A DNA stretch of 64,000 nt from DATJPY01 sp035506135 (GTDB lineage: Bacteria; Myxococcota_A; UBA9160; PR03). The position numbers and the translations under genes are program-made. The DNA lies in NCBI GenBank assembly GCA_035506135.1, contig DATJPY010000096.1, positions 1 through 64,000 of the forward strand, in the 5' to 3' direction. Shown here piece by piece: positions 15,633-23,842 of the stretch (position 1 is the first letter of the stretch; every line of letters begins with the position of its first letter). The notes beneath the pieces were generated by a model. It searched no databases and was not told where the DNA came from. It was given only the letters and a program-made list of their open reading frames with translations.

Positions 15633-16729
15633 GCCTGCGGCGGACCCGCCTGCTCGACCCAGGCCTCGAGGTCCTGCGGCACCGCGGTCGGATCGTCGCG
15701 GATCGGACCGAAGGCCTCCCCGAAGTTGGCGCGGAACATCTCGTCGTAGCGCGCGGCGATGCGGTCGCTCATCAGCCCGATCGCCTTCAGCGTCGGGATC
15801 ACGAAGCCGCGGATCGGACCGCGCCGGCCGCCGGTGCGCGCGAGCGACGCGGCGATCGTCTCGCGCTCCTTCGTGAGCTCCGCCATGGCCACCGCCGGGT
15901 CGACGCCCGCGCCGCGCCAGAGCTCGAAGACGCTGTCGCGCATCGTCCCACCGCCGCGCGAATCGACCAGGCGGCGCGCCGCCTCGAAGGCAAAGTCCTC
16001 GAGCTCGGCGCGCCTCGCCGCGGACAGCGTCGGCACCAGCGCCGACAAGTACTTGATGCCGTAGCCGGTGTGGCGGGCCTCGTCGCGCGAGACGTAGGTG
16101 AGCAGCTCGCGCAGCAGCGGCTCGCGCGTGGCGTTGCGCATGTCCCGGAAGCTGTAGAGCGCGAGCCCCTCCGTCACGACCTGCATCCCGACCGCCTTGC
16201 ACATCCAGTCGTCGGTGGCGAGGACGTCGTCGAGCAGCGCCCGCAACGGCGGCGCGATCGGCTGCACGCAGTCGAGCTTGCGGATGTAGGCGGCGAAGAC
16301 CTCCACGTGCCGCGCCTCGTCGAGAGTCTGCGTCGAGGCGTAGAACTTGGCGTCCATGTGCGGCACGGCCGCCACGAGCTGGGCCGCGACCATGAGCGCG
16401 CCCTGCTCCCCGTGCAGGAAGTTGGAGAGCATGAACGACGCGCTGCGGCGCGAGACCTCCCAGCGCGTCTCGGTCGGCAGCCCGTTCCAGAAGCGCGTCT
16501 CCTGGATCGGCACCCCGCCCATCGAGAAGCTGCGCGAGAAGGCGTCCTTGTCGATCTCGCGCTCCCAGTCGAGCTGCTTGAGGGCGATCCACTGGCGCTC
16601 GAGCGCGTTGGCGTAGAGGGTCCGGAGCTCGTCGATCTCGGGCTCGTAGTTCCAGTTGTAGACGGCTTCGAAGGCGGTCTTGACGCCCTCGGTGGGGATC
16701 GGATGGCGCTCGGGGAGGGGATTCTGCAT
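15629..16729 (-). CDS. ferritin-like di-iron oxygenase/oxidase family protein
   Basis: A 366-residue helical protein with a complete carboxylate di-iron set: Glu108 (LHGEQG), Glu138-x-x-His141 (DEARHVE), Glu187 (TEGLALY) and Glu217-x-x-His220 (RDEARHTGYG). This is the ribonucleotide-reductase R2-like/ferritin-like arrangement used by monooxygenases, N-oxygenases and desaturase-like enzymes. The spacing fits uncharacterised ferritin-like oxidases better than R2, which would carry a radical Tyr and C-terminal tail. No signal peptide. The substrate cannot be predicted. Convergent with the flavin-binding protein gene, which could supply electrons, but that is speculative. Confidence 0.75.
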   Translation of the reverse strand: MQNPLPERHPIPTEGVKTAFEAVYNWNYEPEIDELRTLYANALERQWIALKQLDWEREIDKDAFSRSFSMGGVPIQETRFWNGLPTETRWEVSRRSASFMLSNFLHGEQGALMVAAQLVAAVPHMDAKFYASTQTLDEARHVEVFAAYIRKLDCVQPIAPPLRALLDDVLATDDWMCKAVGMQVVTEGLALYSFRDMRNATREPLLRELLTYVSRDEARHTGYGIKYLSALVPTLSAARRAELEDFAFEAARRLVDSRGGGTMRDSVFELWRGAGVDPAVAMAELTKERETIAASLARTGGRRGPIRGFVIPTLKAIGLMSDRIAARYDEMFRANFGEAFGPIRDDPTAVPQDLEAWVEQAGPPQA

Positions 16730-16749
16730 GCCGCCAGTCTATCGGCGAC

Positions 16750-17385
16750 TCAGTCCTCGAGCACGACCACGGCGTTCGGGAGCTCGTCGGGATTCACCGG
16801 CGGCGCTGGCAGGTGCGCGGCGAGGATCTCGCCGCAGCGGCGCACCGCCGCCTCGAGGCCCGGCACCGGGCGCCCATGGCGCATGCCGTCGACCGCGAGG
16901 TCCACCACCTCCTGCCAGCTCTCGTCCGGTCCGAGCGCGCGGTGGATCCCTTCGTCGGCGAGCACCACCACGCGCCGCTCGAGCAGCGCGGCCAGGATCA
17001 GGATCCCGGTGCGGCCGCGCGTGCGCGTCAGGCCCTGCTCGGCGAAGCAGCGGCGGGCGCGCTCGAAGACCCTCCGCTCGGCGAGCGCCGCAGGCAGGAG
17101 ATGGCGGCGCACGCCCTCGACGCGCGCGAGCGCGTGCCCCAGAAGAAGCGCGACGGCCTGGGCGCCGAGATAGGCGGTCCACGGGAGCGGGGGCGCGAGC
17201 ACGCCGAGCCCGAGGAAGGCGAAGGCGGCGAGCGCGGTGCCGAGCCGCCAGCCCGCGCTCCCGTACTCGTCGCAGGCGCCGACCACGGCGATCACGATCT
17301 CGCCGCCGGTCCGCCGCTCCTGCTCGGCGACGACCGCCTCGAGGTGCTGGCGCGCGGCGGGGTCGATCAGCTCGAACACGCGCAT
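16750..17385 (-). CDS. TPM domain membrane protein
   Basis: A 211-residue protein with an N-terminal stretch EAVVAEQERRTGGEIVIAVV typical of TPM (YgcG/TPM_phosphatase) domains, two hydrophobic segments (about 48-90, ALAAFAFLGLGVLAPPLPW and AYLGAQAVALLLGHALA), and the second TPM half RRCFAEQGLTRTRGRTGILI and ALLERRVVVLADEGI. It is the second TPM gene of a lemA-ygcG-TPM cluster found in many bacteria. The proteins are thought to act together at the membrane in an unknown quality-control or stress role. It starts 3 bases after the ygcG stop. Confidence 0.8.
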   Translation of the reverse strand: MRVFELIDPAARQHLEAVVAEQERRTGGEIVIAVVGACDEYGSAGWRLGTALAAFAFLGLGVLAPPLPWTAYLGAQAVALLLGHALARVEGVRRHLLPAALAERRVFERARRCFAEQGLTRTRGRTGILILAALLERRVVVLADEGIHRALGPDESWQEVVDLAVDGMRHGRPVPGLEAAVRRCGEILAAHLPAPPVNPDELPNAVVVLED

Positions 17386-17388
17386 GTG

Positions 17389-18249
17389 TCACCAGCTCCC
17401 GGAGGCGCCGCCGCCGCCGAAGCCGCCGCCTCCGCCGCCGAAGCCGCCGCCCCCCGATCCCCCGCCGAAGCCGCCCCCGCCCGGGAGGAAGATCGGCCCG
17501 CCGAAGCCTCCGCCGCGGCCGCCCAGGCCTCCGGTCCCGAGGCTGCCGAGCAGAAGGCCGATCGCGAAGGCCACGCCAGCCCACGCGAGGCTCGCCAGCA
17601 GGAGCCAGGCGATCCCGCCGGAGAGCGCGCCTCCGAGCAGGGCGCGGAGCGGGCGCACGCGCTGGAAGGGAGCGCTCAGGATCGCACCGAACAGCGCGGC
17701 GAAGAAGAGCGCGGCGATGGGATCTTCGTGCGGAGCGCCCCGCTGCGCCGGCGGCCGATCGCGCGCCTCGCCGCGTGCCGCCGCCATCAGCGCCTGGGTC
17801 GCGGCCTCGAGGCCGCCGGCGAAGTCGCCGGCGCGGAAGCGCGGCCCCATCACCTCGTCGATCACCCGATGCGCGACGACGTCGGGCACGGCGCCCTCGA
17901 GCCCGTAGCCGACCTCGATGCGCGCGCGGCGGTCCTGCGACGCGACGACGAGGAGGATCCCGTTGTCGGTGCCCTTCTGGCCGAGCTTCCACGCCTCGGC
18001 AACGCGCAGCGCGAACGATTCGATCGGTTCGCCCGCGGTGGTCGGCACCGTCAGGATTGCGATCTGATCGCCGGTCTCCTCCTCGAAGCGGGCCAGCGTC
18101 TCCTCGAGGGACTGCGCGCGGTTGGCCGGCAGCAGGTGGGCGAGGTCGGTCACCCGCGCGCGCAGCGCCGGCACCGGGACCTCCGCGCGCGACGCCGCGG
18201 CGAGCAGCGCGAGCGCGACGCAGACCGCCGGTCCGCAGCGCTGCGTCAG
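17389..18249 (-). CDS. ygcG: YgcG family protein (TPM domain, glycine-rich tail), CTG start proposed
   Basis: The TPM domain (LPANRAQSLEETLARFEEET, DNGILLVVASQDRRARIEVG) is followed by one or two transmembrane helices (about 185-235) and a Gly-rich tail ending GGGGGFGGGGASGSW. The first ATG/GTG/TTG in frame (GTG 18174) would cut off an obvious signal peptide encoded just upstream, LTQRCGPAVCVALALLAAAS then RAEVP. The only start that includes it is CTG 18249, which overlaps the lemA stop as CTGA and has AGGTGAAG 3-5 bases upstream. I therefore propose a 286-residue protein started at CTG by translational coupling. The domain call is firm; the start is inference. Confidence 0.75.
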   Translation of the reverse strand: MTQRCGPAVCVALALLAAASRAEVPVPALRARVTDLAHLLPANRAQSLEETLARFEEETGDQIAILTVPTTAGEPIESFALRVAEAWKLGQKGTDNGILLVVASQDRRARIEVGYGLEGAVPDVVAHRVIDEVMGPRFRAGDFAGGLEAATQALMAAARGEARDRPPAQRGAPHEDPIAALFFAALFGAILSAPFQRVRPLRALLGGALSGGIAWLLLASLAWAGVAFAIGLLLGSLGTGGLGGRGGGFGGPIFLPGGGGFGGGSGGGGFGGGGGGFGGGGASGSW

Positions 18250-18833
18250 AACTTCACCTGCGGCGGCTCCGCGGCGCCCTCGCGCGCCTCGAAGGTGGGG
18301 CGCACGTCCGCGTGCAACAGGAAGCGGGCCGTCAGATTGGTCGGGAAGAAGCGGACCAGCTTGTTGTACTCCGCGACGCTGTCGATGTAGCGCTTGCGCG
18401 CCACGGCGATGCGGTTCTCGGTGCCCTCGAGCTGCGCCTGCAAATCGCGGAAGTTCTGGTTCGCCTTGAGGTCGGGGTACTTCTCGACCGTGACGAGCAG
18501 CCGGGAGAGCGCGCTCGACAGCTCGCCCTGCGCAGCCTCGAACTTCTTGAAGGCCGCCGGATCGTTCACCAGCTCGGGCGTCGCCTGGATGCTGGTCGCC
18601 TTGGCGCGCGCTGCGATCACGGCCTCGAGCGTGCCCTTCTCGAAGTCCGCGGCTCCCTTCACGGTGTTCACCAGGTTCGGCACCAGGTCCGCCCGCCGTT
18701 GGTACTGGTTGGCGACCTCGGCCCAGGCGGCCTTCACGGCCTCGTCGGCGCCCTGGATCCGGTTGTACCCGCAGCCGGAGAGCGCGAGGACGGCGAGCAG
18801 CGACGCCGGGGCGATGCGGACCTTCGAGCCCAT
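18246..18833 (-). CDS. lemA: LemA family lipoprotein
   Basis: A 195-residue LemA protein: GYNRIQGADEAVKAAWAEV, NQYQRRADLVPNLVNTVKG, then FEKGTLEAVIAARAKAT and YPDLKANQNFRDLQAQLEGT. The N terminus is a lipoprotein-type signal ending LALSGC, Cys21. A strong ribosome site (AGGAGG) sits upstream of ATG 18833. LemA and YgcG/TPM proteins are commonly adjacent and presumed to form one envelope system. The longer open frame upstream is not LemA-like. Confidence 0.92.
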   Translation of the reverse strand: MGSKVRIAPASLLAVLALSGCGYNRIQGADEAVKAAWAEVANQYQRRADLVPNLVNTVKGAADFEKGTLEAVIAARAKATSIQATPELVNDPAAFKKFEAAQGELSSALSRLLVTVEKYPDLKANQNFRDLQAQLEGTENRIAVARKRYIDSVAEYNKLVRFFPTNLTARFLLHADVRPTFEAREGAAEPPQVKF

Positions 18834-18926
18834 GGATGCTCCTCCTGGGTGGCTCGCCCGAGTGTAGCCGCGCGCGTCTCGGGGCAAGCCCTCAAGCCGG
18901 CGGCGAGGGCGTCCGATCCGCGAGAC

Positions 18927-19094
18927 ATGACGCGCGGCGAGCTCACCTGTCCCATCTGCCAGGCCGACCTGCCGCTCGACGGCGACGAGAAGCCCGGCGA
19001 CGAGGTGATCTGCAGCTACTGCGGCGCGCCGAGCCGCATCCTCGGCAAGCCCGACGACGAGTCGGAGTGGGAGGCCGAGGAGGAGGAGTACTAG
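18927..19094 (+). CDS. small zinc-ribbon protein
   Basis: A 55-residue protein, MTRGELTCPICQADLPLDGD onward, with two CxxC pairs (Cys8/11 and Cys29/32, CPIC and CSYC) forming a zinc ribbon and an acidic tail ending EAEEEEY. No membrane segment. Function unknown; such proteins are often adaptors or nucleic-acid-binding. The stop is part of CTAG 19091-19094 shared with the convergent rmlC. A longer open frame upstream overlaps lemA and ygcG antisense and was not used. Confidence 0.75.
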   Translation: MTRGELTCPICQADLPLDGDEKPGDEVICSYCGAPSRILGKPDDESEWEAEEEEY

Positions 19095-19645
19095 GGCCGG
19101 TAGCTCGGGAGGCGATCCGTGAGCTCGGCGAGAAGGCGGCCCGCCTGGTCGCGCGGCGAGAGCAACGGCTCGGACACCGGCCAGCGGATCCCGATGGCGG
19201 GATCGTTCCACGCGATCGTCACCTCGTCGGCCGGCACGTAGACGTCGGAGCACTTGTACTCGACCTCGGCCGCCTCGCTGGTCACGCAGAAGCCGTGGGC
19301 GAAACCCTCCGGGATGAAGATCTGCCGGAAGTTCTCCGCGGAGAGCGCCACCCCGATCCAACGGCCGAAGGTCGGCGAGCCGCGTCGGATGTCGACCGCG
19401 ACGTCAAAGATCTCGCCCTCGATGCAGCGCAGCAGCTTCGCCTGCGGGCGCCGCAGCTGGGCGTGGAGGCCGCGCAGCGCGCGGCCCGCCGAGCGCGAGT
19501 GGTTGTCCTGGACGAACGCGCAGGAGATCCCGCCGTCGCGGTACTTCGCTGCGTGATACGTCTCGAGGAAGAACCCGCGCGTGTCGCGGTGCACGTCGGG
19601 CTCGATCACGATGACGCCCGGGATCTCGGTGGGGACGAACTTCAA
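19091..19645 (-). CDS. rmlC: dTDP-4-dehydrorhamnose 3,5-epimerase
   Basis: A 184-residue RmlC: FVPTEIPGVIVIEPDVHRDT, RGFFLETYHAAKYRDGGI, FVQDNHSRSAGRALRGLHAQ with the catalytic His, QAKLLRCIEGEIFDVAVDIR, IPEGFAHGFCV and EVEYKCSDVY with the catalytic Tyr region. It makes dTDP-4-keto-L-rhamnose for O-antigen or other rhamnose-containing glycans. The start is a TTG at 19645 overlapping the rmlA stop as TTGA; no ATG or GTG fits. rmlB and rmlD are not in the window. Confidence 0.9.
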   Translation of the reverse strand: MKFVPTEIPGVIVIEPDVHRDTRGFFLETYHAAKYRDGGISCAFVQDNHSRSAGRALRGLHAQLRRPQAKLLRCIEGEIFDVAVDIRRGSPTFGRWIGVALSAENFRQIFIPEGFAHGFCVTSEAAEVEYKCSDVYVPADEVTIAWNDPAIGIRWPVSEPLLSPRDQAGRLLAELTDRLPSYRP

Positions 19646-20520
19646 GCCGGACGTCCCTCGCTCGCGAGGCGCAGCAGGTAGGCGCCGTAGCTCGACTTCG
19701 CGAGCTCGCGGCCGAGCTTCTCCAGCTCGTCGCGGCCGATCCAGCCGTTGCGGTAGGCGATCTCCTCGGGGCAGGCGACCATCAGGCCCTGCCGCTCCTG
19801 CACGGTGTGGATGTAGCCGGACGCCTGCAGGAGGGATTCGTGCGTGCCGGTGTCGAGCCACGCGATGCCGCGGCCGAGCAGCTCGACGCGGAGCTGGCCG
19901 CGCCGCAGATAGGCCAGGTTCACGTCGGTGATCTCGAGCTCTCCCCGCGCCGACGGCTCGAGCGACGCCGCGATGTCCGCGACCTGGCCGTCGTAGAAGT
20001 AGATCCCGACCACCGCGTAGTGGGAACGCGGCGCCTTCGGCTTCTCCTCGATGCCGAGCACGCGGCCGTCCGCGTCGAACTCGACGACGCCGTAGCGCTC
20101 CGGGTCCTGCACCCAGTAGCCGAAGATGGTGGCACCCTCGCGGCGCGAGGCGGCCGCGGCGAGCCGGGCGGTCAGGCCCTGGCCGTGGAAGACGTTGTCG
20201 CCGAGGGCGAGCGCGACGCCCCCGCCGTCGAGGAACGCGCGGCCGATCAGGAAGGCCTGCGCGATGCCCTCCGGCCGGGGCTGCGCCGCGTACTGGATCG
20301 ACACGCCGAGCTGGCTGCCGTCGCCGAGCAGGCGCTCGAAGAACGGCAGGTCGGCGGGCGTGCTGATCAGCAGGAGGTCGCGGATGCCCGCGATCATCAG
20401 CGTCGAGAGCGGGTAGTAGACCATCGGCTTGTCGTACACCGGCAGGAGCTGCTTCGAGATGCCGCGCGTGATCGGGTGCAGCCGCGTGCCCGATCCTCCC
20501 GCCAGAACGATGCCCTTCAT
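19642..20520 (-). CDS. rmlA: glucose-1-phosphate thymidylyltransferase
   Basis: A 292-residue nucleotidyltransferase making dTDP-glucose from dTTP and glucose-1-phosphate, the first step of dTDP-rhamnose synthesis. The N-terminal signature GSGTRLHPITRGISKQLLPV and YDKPMVYYPLSTLMIAGI are diagnostic; ALGDNVFHGQGL, VVEFDADGRVLGIEEKPKAP and WLDTGTHESLLQA follow. Length matches RmlA. First of a two-gene unit with rmlC. Confidence 0.93.
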   Translation of the reverse strand: MKGIVLAGGSGTRLHPITRGISKQLLPVYDKPMVYYPLSTLMIAGIRDLLLISTPADLPFFERLLGDGSQLGVSIQYAAQPRPEGIAQAFLIGRAFLDGGGVALALGDNVFHGQGLTARLAAAASRREGATIFGYWVQDPERYGVVEFDADGRVLGIEEKPKAPRSHYAVVGIYFYDGQVADIAASLEPSARGELEITDVNLAYLRRGQLRVELLGRGIAWLDTGTHESLLQASGYIHTVQERQGLMVACPEEIAYRNGWIGRDELEKLGRELAKSSYGAYLLRLASEGRPA

Positions 20521-20591
20521 CTGACTCTCCGCGTCCCGCTTCGACGAGGACCATAACAGGGCGTCGCCGCCGCGTCAGAGGGTCGTCGCCC

Positions 20592-20656
20592 GAAGTATCG
20601 GCCAGCGCCCGCGAGGCGGGTGCGCGCAGCGAGCCGAAGGCGAGCGAAGTCAGCAG
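20592..20656 (-). repeat. dispersed REP-like element, copy 2
   Basis: Arms GCGCCCGC and GCGGGTGC with a GAG loop (20605-20623) adjoin the 35-base tail 20622-20656, 33/35 identical to 6062-6096. It begins immediately after the top6A stop, mirroring the placement of copy 1, and AGTATC lies on the far side of the stem in both. Confidence 0.55.
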
Positions 20657-21820
20657 CTACGGGAGGAAGCGCTCGGGCTGCTCGAGCTTGCGCGGCAGGT
20701 ACTGGTCGATCACGTAGTTGAGGCCCCACTTGGCGAGCGCCTGCTGCTCGGCGCGCACGCCCATCCCGATCAGCTGCTCGATCGCCTCGCGCCACGGCTT
20801 GTGGCGCTGGAAGAACGGGTCGTTGCGCAGGGCGTCCCGGGCGCGCTTCACGTCGACGTCCTTGAGCGCGTGGGTCGGAAGCTGGTAGTCGACGACGTCC
20901 TGCGGTGTCACGCCGAGGAAGCGCGCCGTCGGCACGCAGAAGAAGCGGTTCACGTGCGCGGCCGAGCCCGAGCCGACCTTCAGCGTGCGATAGATGTTGG
21001 CGATGCCGTACGGATCGCAGTCGACGAAGGCGTAGACCGGGAGCCGCCGCTCGTCCGCGAGGCGCCGCACGAAGCGGCGCACCGCGCGGGTCGGCACGCC
21101 GCCCATCTCGACCAGGATGCAGTTGGCGCGCTCCCAGAACCGGTGGCTCTGCAGGCGCTGGAACATGCCGCCCGTCTCGATCAGGAGCACGAAGGCGGCG
21201 CTCGTCTCGAAGCGGAGCTCCTCGACCGAGCTCGGCACCGAGTACGCGCCCGAGCCGAAGGCGGTGCAGTCGATGCGCGCCTCGCGCCCGGTGGCGTCGC
21301 GGTCGATCACCACCAGCGGGCCCGACACGGAGCCGCCGTGCTCCTCGGGATAGAAGCGGAGCTGCTCGCGCGCCACGCCGTCCACCGAGAAGAGCGCCTC
21401 GATGTCGTCCATCACGGTGTCCGACTCGATCTGCTCGTCGAACTTGGCGGAGTCCCAGTTCTTCGAGATGTAGTAGGCCTCGCGCTTGGTGGCGAAGTCG
21501 TTGTTGCGGATCAGCTCCTTCGAGAGCGCCATCATGCGCAGCGTCTGCGCGAAGTTCTTGACGGTGTTGACCGAGAGCGTGCGGACCTTGCGCTGGCGCC
21601 CGATCTCGAGCCAGCCGCGCGCGGCGTCGTAGGAGACGTTCGAGAGCGCCCGCACCGGCAGCGCCAGGTCGGGTCGGCGCCCCTTGCGGATCGTCTCGTG
21701 CACGCGCTCGGCGGTGTGGTCGATGCGCGCAAGGGTCTGCGCGTCCGTGGCCTTCGCGCGGCGGCCGCTCGTCGGATGCTGAGCTGCAGCGCGTCTTTTC
21801 TTGCTTCGCCGGCGGGCCAT
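20657..21820 (-). CDS. top6A: DNA topoisomerase VI subunit A (Spo11-like)
   Basis: A 387-residue catalytic subunit of the type IIB topoisomerase. The N terminus is a basic tail (MARRRSKKRR). The 5Y-CAP domain carries the DNA-cleaving Tyr in KREAYYISKNW (about Tyr117). The Toprim domain has the metal-binding Glu in ILVEMGGVPTR and the DxD of YAFVDCDPYGIANIYRTLK. The C-terminal part (KWGLNYVIDQYLPRKLEQ) matches archaeal Top6A. It overlaps top6B by one base (TGATG), so the A2B2 enzyme is co-produced. Topo VI is mainly archaeal and plant; bacterial cases are patchy. Confidence 0.92.
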   Translation of the reverse strand: MARRRSKKRRAAAQHPTSGRRAKATDAQTLARIDHTAERVHETIRKGRRPDLALPVRALSNVSYDAARGWLEIGRQRKVRTLSVNTVKNFAQTLRMMALSKELIRNNDFATKREAYYISKNWDSAKFDEQIESDTVMDDIEALFSVDGVAREQLRFYPEEHGGSVSGPLVVIDRDATGREARIDCTAFGSGAYSVPSSVEELRFETSAAFVLLIETGGMFQRLQSHRFWERANCILVEMGGVPTRAVRRFVRRLADERRLPVYAFVDCDPYGIANIYRTLKVGSGSAAHVNRFFCVPTARFLGVTPQDVVDYQLPTHALKDVDVKRARDALRNDPFFQRHKPWREAIEQLIGMGVRAEQQALAKWGLNYVIDQYLPRKLEQPERFLP

Positions 21821-23394
21821 CAGATCCTCCGCGTGCGCTCGAGCACCAGCGCGAGGCTCTTGGCCGTGCGCTCGCGCTCGCGGTCGTCGAAGCCGAGGAT
21901 CTCCTGCAGCGCCAGCGCGACGTGCGGAATGTATTGCTCGATGTAGCCGCGCTTCTTCGCCTCCTCCGACTCGCGCCGCCGCCGGCGGATGTGTCCCGAC
22001 ACCTTGCGGCCGCACTCCTGCAGCGCGAGCCGGAGCTCCTTCACGATCTCCGGGTAGTGCGCGACGGCCTCCTTGCTCTCGGACGTGAAGGGCACCCAGA
22101 CGCTCGCGACGTGCACGAGGAGCAGCATCGGTCCGATCGGCAGCGCTCCCTTCGGATGCTGGAGGCCGTAGGCGCGCCAGTCGGTGCTCGCGACCGCCCG
22201 CGTGATCGCGCAGGCGCCCTGCTGGTACTGGAGCGGCACGCGGTTCGCGAAGCGGTAGAGCGTCACCGGCTCCTCGGCGGGCAGCTCGCCGCCGTAGGCC
22301 AGGCCGACCTCGACCAGGAAGGGATTCCCGCGATACACCGCGGGCCGCCGCGTCGTGGCGGAGACGAAGTCCGTCTTCACCTCCGCGCGCAGCGCGCGCT
22401 CCACCAGCGACTCGCCGATCGGCGCGATGCAGTCGGTCGGCGGCGCCATGATGCGGGTCTTCTGGATCGCGGCGAGGATGCGCTCGGCCTCGTCCCGGCC
22501 GACGTCGCGCGGCCGCCGGCTGGTGGCGACCTTCGCCGCCGCGCAGATCTCGTCGGCCACGCGCGGCGAGACGCGCGAGAAGTCCCCGGTGAGGCAGCCG
22601 CGCAGGTTGCGCGCGGCGGTGTCGCGGAACATCTGCATCAGGACGCCGAGCTCGACGCCGTGCGGGTGGGGCCGGATCTCGGCGGTGGCCGGGGGCAGCT
22701 CGCCGGCGACGCGCGCGTGGACGACCGCTTCCGCCGGCTGCTTGCCCGGCCCGAGATACGTGATCTGCGCGTGCGGATTCGCCAGCGCGATCTGGCGCAC
22801 GTAGCTGTCGACCGAGTGCTGCCCGCCGCGCCAGTTGCCGGCGAGCTCGATCTCGACGCGCGTGCCGTGCGGGACCTCCCAGTCGACGGTCTCGTCGCGC
22901 TGCACCTTCGGCTCGTTGCGCTGCGTGTCGATCACGATCTCGAAGTGGTGGGCCGGGCTGCGCTTGCCGGTCCGCGTGGTCACCGCGATCGGCCGGCCCG
23001 TGGTGAGGAGGCCGTGCATCCCGGCGGCGCTGATGCCGATGCCCTGCTGGCCGCGGCTCTGGCGCAGGCGGTGGAACTTCGAGCCGTAGAGGAGGCGCCC
23101 GAAGATGCGCGGCACCTGGGCGCGCACGATGCCGGGCCCGTTGTCCTGGACCGCGACCCGGAAGCGGCCCTCGGCCAGCTCCTCGATCTCGACGCGCACG
23201 TCGGGGAGGATGCCGGCCTCCTCGCACGCATCGAGGGCGTTGTCGACGCCCTCCTTCACGGTGGTGAGGAGCGCCTTGCTCGGGTTGTCGAAGCCGAGCA
23301 GATGGCGGTTCTTCGCGAAGAACTCCGAGACGGAGATCTCGCGCTGCTGGCGGGCGAGGTCGGCGGCGGTCGCCGCGCGCCGCGCCTTGGTCAT
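21820..23394 (-). CDS. top6B: DNA topoisomerase VI subunit B
   Basis: A 524-residue GHKL ATPase subunit. ATP-binding motifs are the N box EGVDNALDACEEAG, G1 VQDNGPGIV, and G2 QSRGQQGIGISAAGMHGLL. An H2TH segment and a transducer follow, with the switch-Lys region around HPKGALPIGPMLLLVHVAS. ATP binding dimerises it as the gate over the duplex that Top6A cuts. Slightly shorter than many archaeal Top6B chains, with no extra C-terminal Ig domain obvious. The start is ATG 23394; nearby upstream sequence is non-coding. Confidence 0.92.
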   Translation of the reverse strand: MTKARRAATAADLARQQREISVSEFFAKNRHLLGFDNPSKALLTTVKEGVDNALDACEEAGILPDVRVEIEELAEGRFRVAVQDNGPGIVRAQVPRIFGRLLYGSKFHRLRQSRGQQGIGISAAGMHGLLTTGRPIAVTTRTGKRSPAHHFEIVIDTQRNEPKVQRDETVDWEVPHGTRVEIELAGNWRGGQHSVDSYVRQIALANPHAQITYLGPGKQPAEAVVHARVAGELPPATAEIRPHPHGVELGVLMQMFRDTAARNLRGCLTGDFSRVSPRVADEICAAAKVATSRRPRDVGRDEAERILAAIQKTRIMAPPTDCIAPIGESLVERALRAEVKTDFVSATTRRPAVYRGNPFLVEVGLAYGGELPAEEPVTLYRFANRVPLQYQQGACAITRAVASTDWRAYGLQHPKGALPIGPMLLLVHVASVWVPFTSESKEAVAHYPEIVKELRLALQECGRKVSGHIRRRRRESEEAKKRGYIEQYIPHVALALQEILGFDDRERERTAKSLALVLERTRRI

Positions 23395-23469
23395 CCGCGA
23401 TCACCCCCCGATCGAGCGATGATCCGCGCCACTGCGGAGCGGGTCAAGCGGAGATGGGGACGAGCGGAG

Positions 23470-23673
23470 CTACGAAGGATCGATCTGGATCGGGCAGTCG
23501 CGGAAGTTTCCGCACAGGCGCACGGACCCGGAGTGGAGCATGTGCGCGACGGTCGCGATCACCTCGCGCTCGTTGTCCGCGACCTGGCTCACGGCCCACA
23601 CCAGTTCCCACAGCGTCACGTGCGGCACCTCGGCGCGGGCCAGCAACCCCTCGAGCGAAACGGCAGCACCCAT
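23470..23673 (-). CDS. small conserved-looking hypothetical protein
   Basis: A 67-residue protein, MGAAVSLEGLLARAEVPHVT onward, continuing LWELVWAVSQVADNEREVIA and ending SGSVRLCGNFRDCPIQIDPS. The pattern (helix, helix, VRLxGNFR) looks like a small winged-helix-type domain and has good coding character despite short length. ATG 23673 is preferred to an alternative 16 codons upstream. It lies between comM and top6B on the same strand but with about 75-170 base gaps either side. Function unknown. Confidence 0.5.
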   Translation of the reverse strand: MGAAVSLEGLLARAEVPHVTLWELVWAVSQVADNEREVIATVAHMLHSGSVRLCGNFRDCPIQIDPS

Positions 23674-23842
23674 CGATCGGCTCCTCCCCCGGGTCTGTCT
23701 CCAGAGCACGATGCGTGCCACCGCGGAGCCACCGGGTGCCTCCTTCTCGGAACCCGTCGCATTTCAAATGGTTACGCGCTCGGCCCGGGCCCGAGGCAGT
23801 GGCAGGAGGCGCCTGGAGTGACGGATTTCGAACGCTCGGTGT

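Noticed and set aside
17389..17540. GC-rich tandem triplet pattern
   Set aside because: It encodes the Gly-rich tail typical of YgcG proteins, not a mobile or regulatory repeat.
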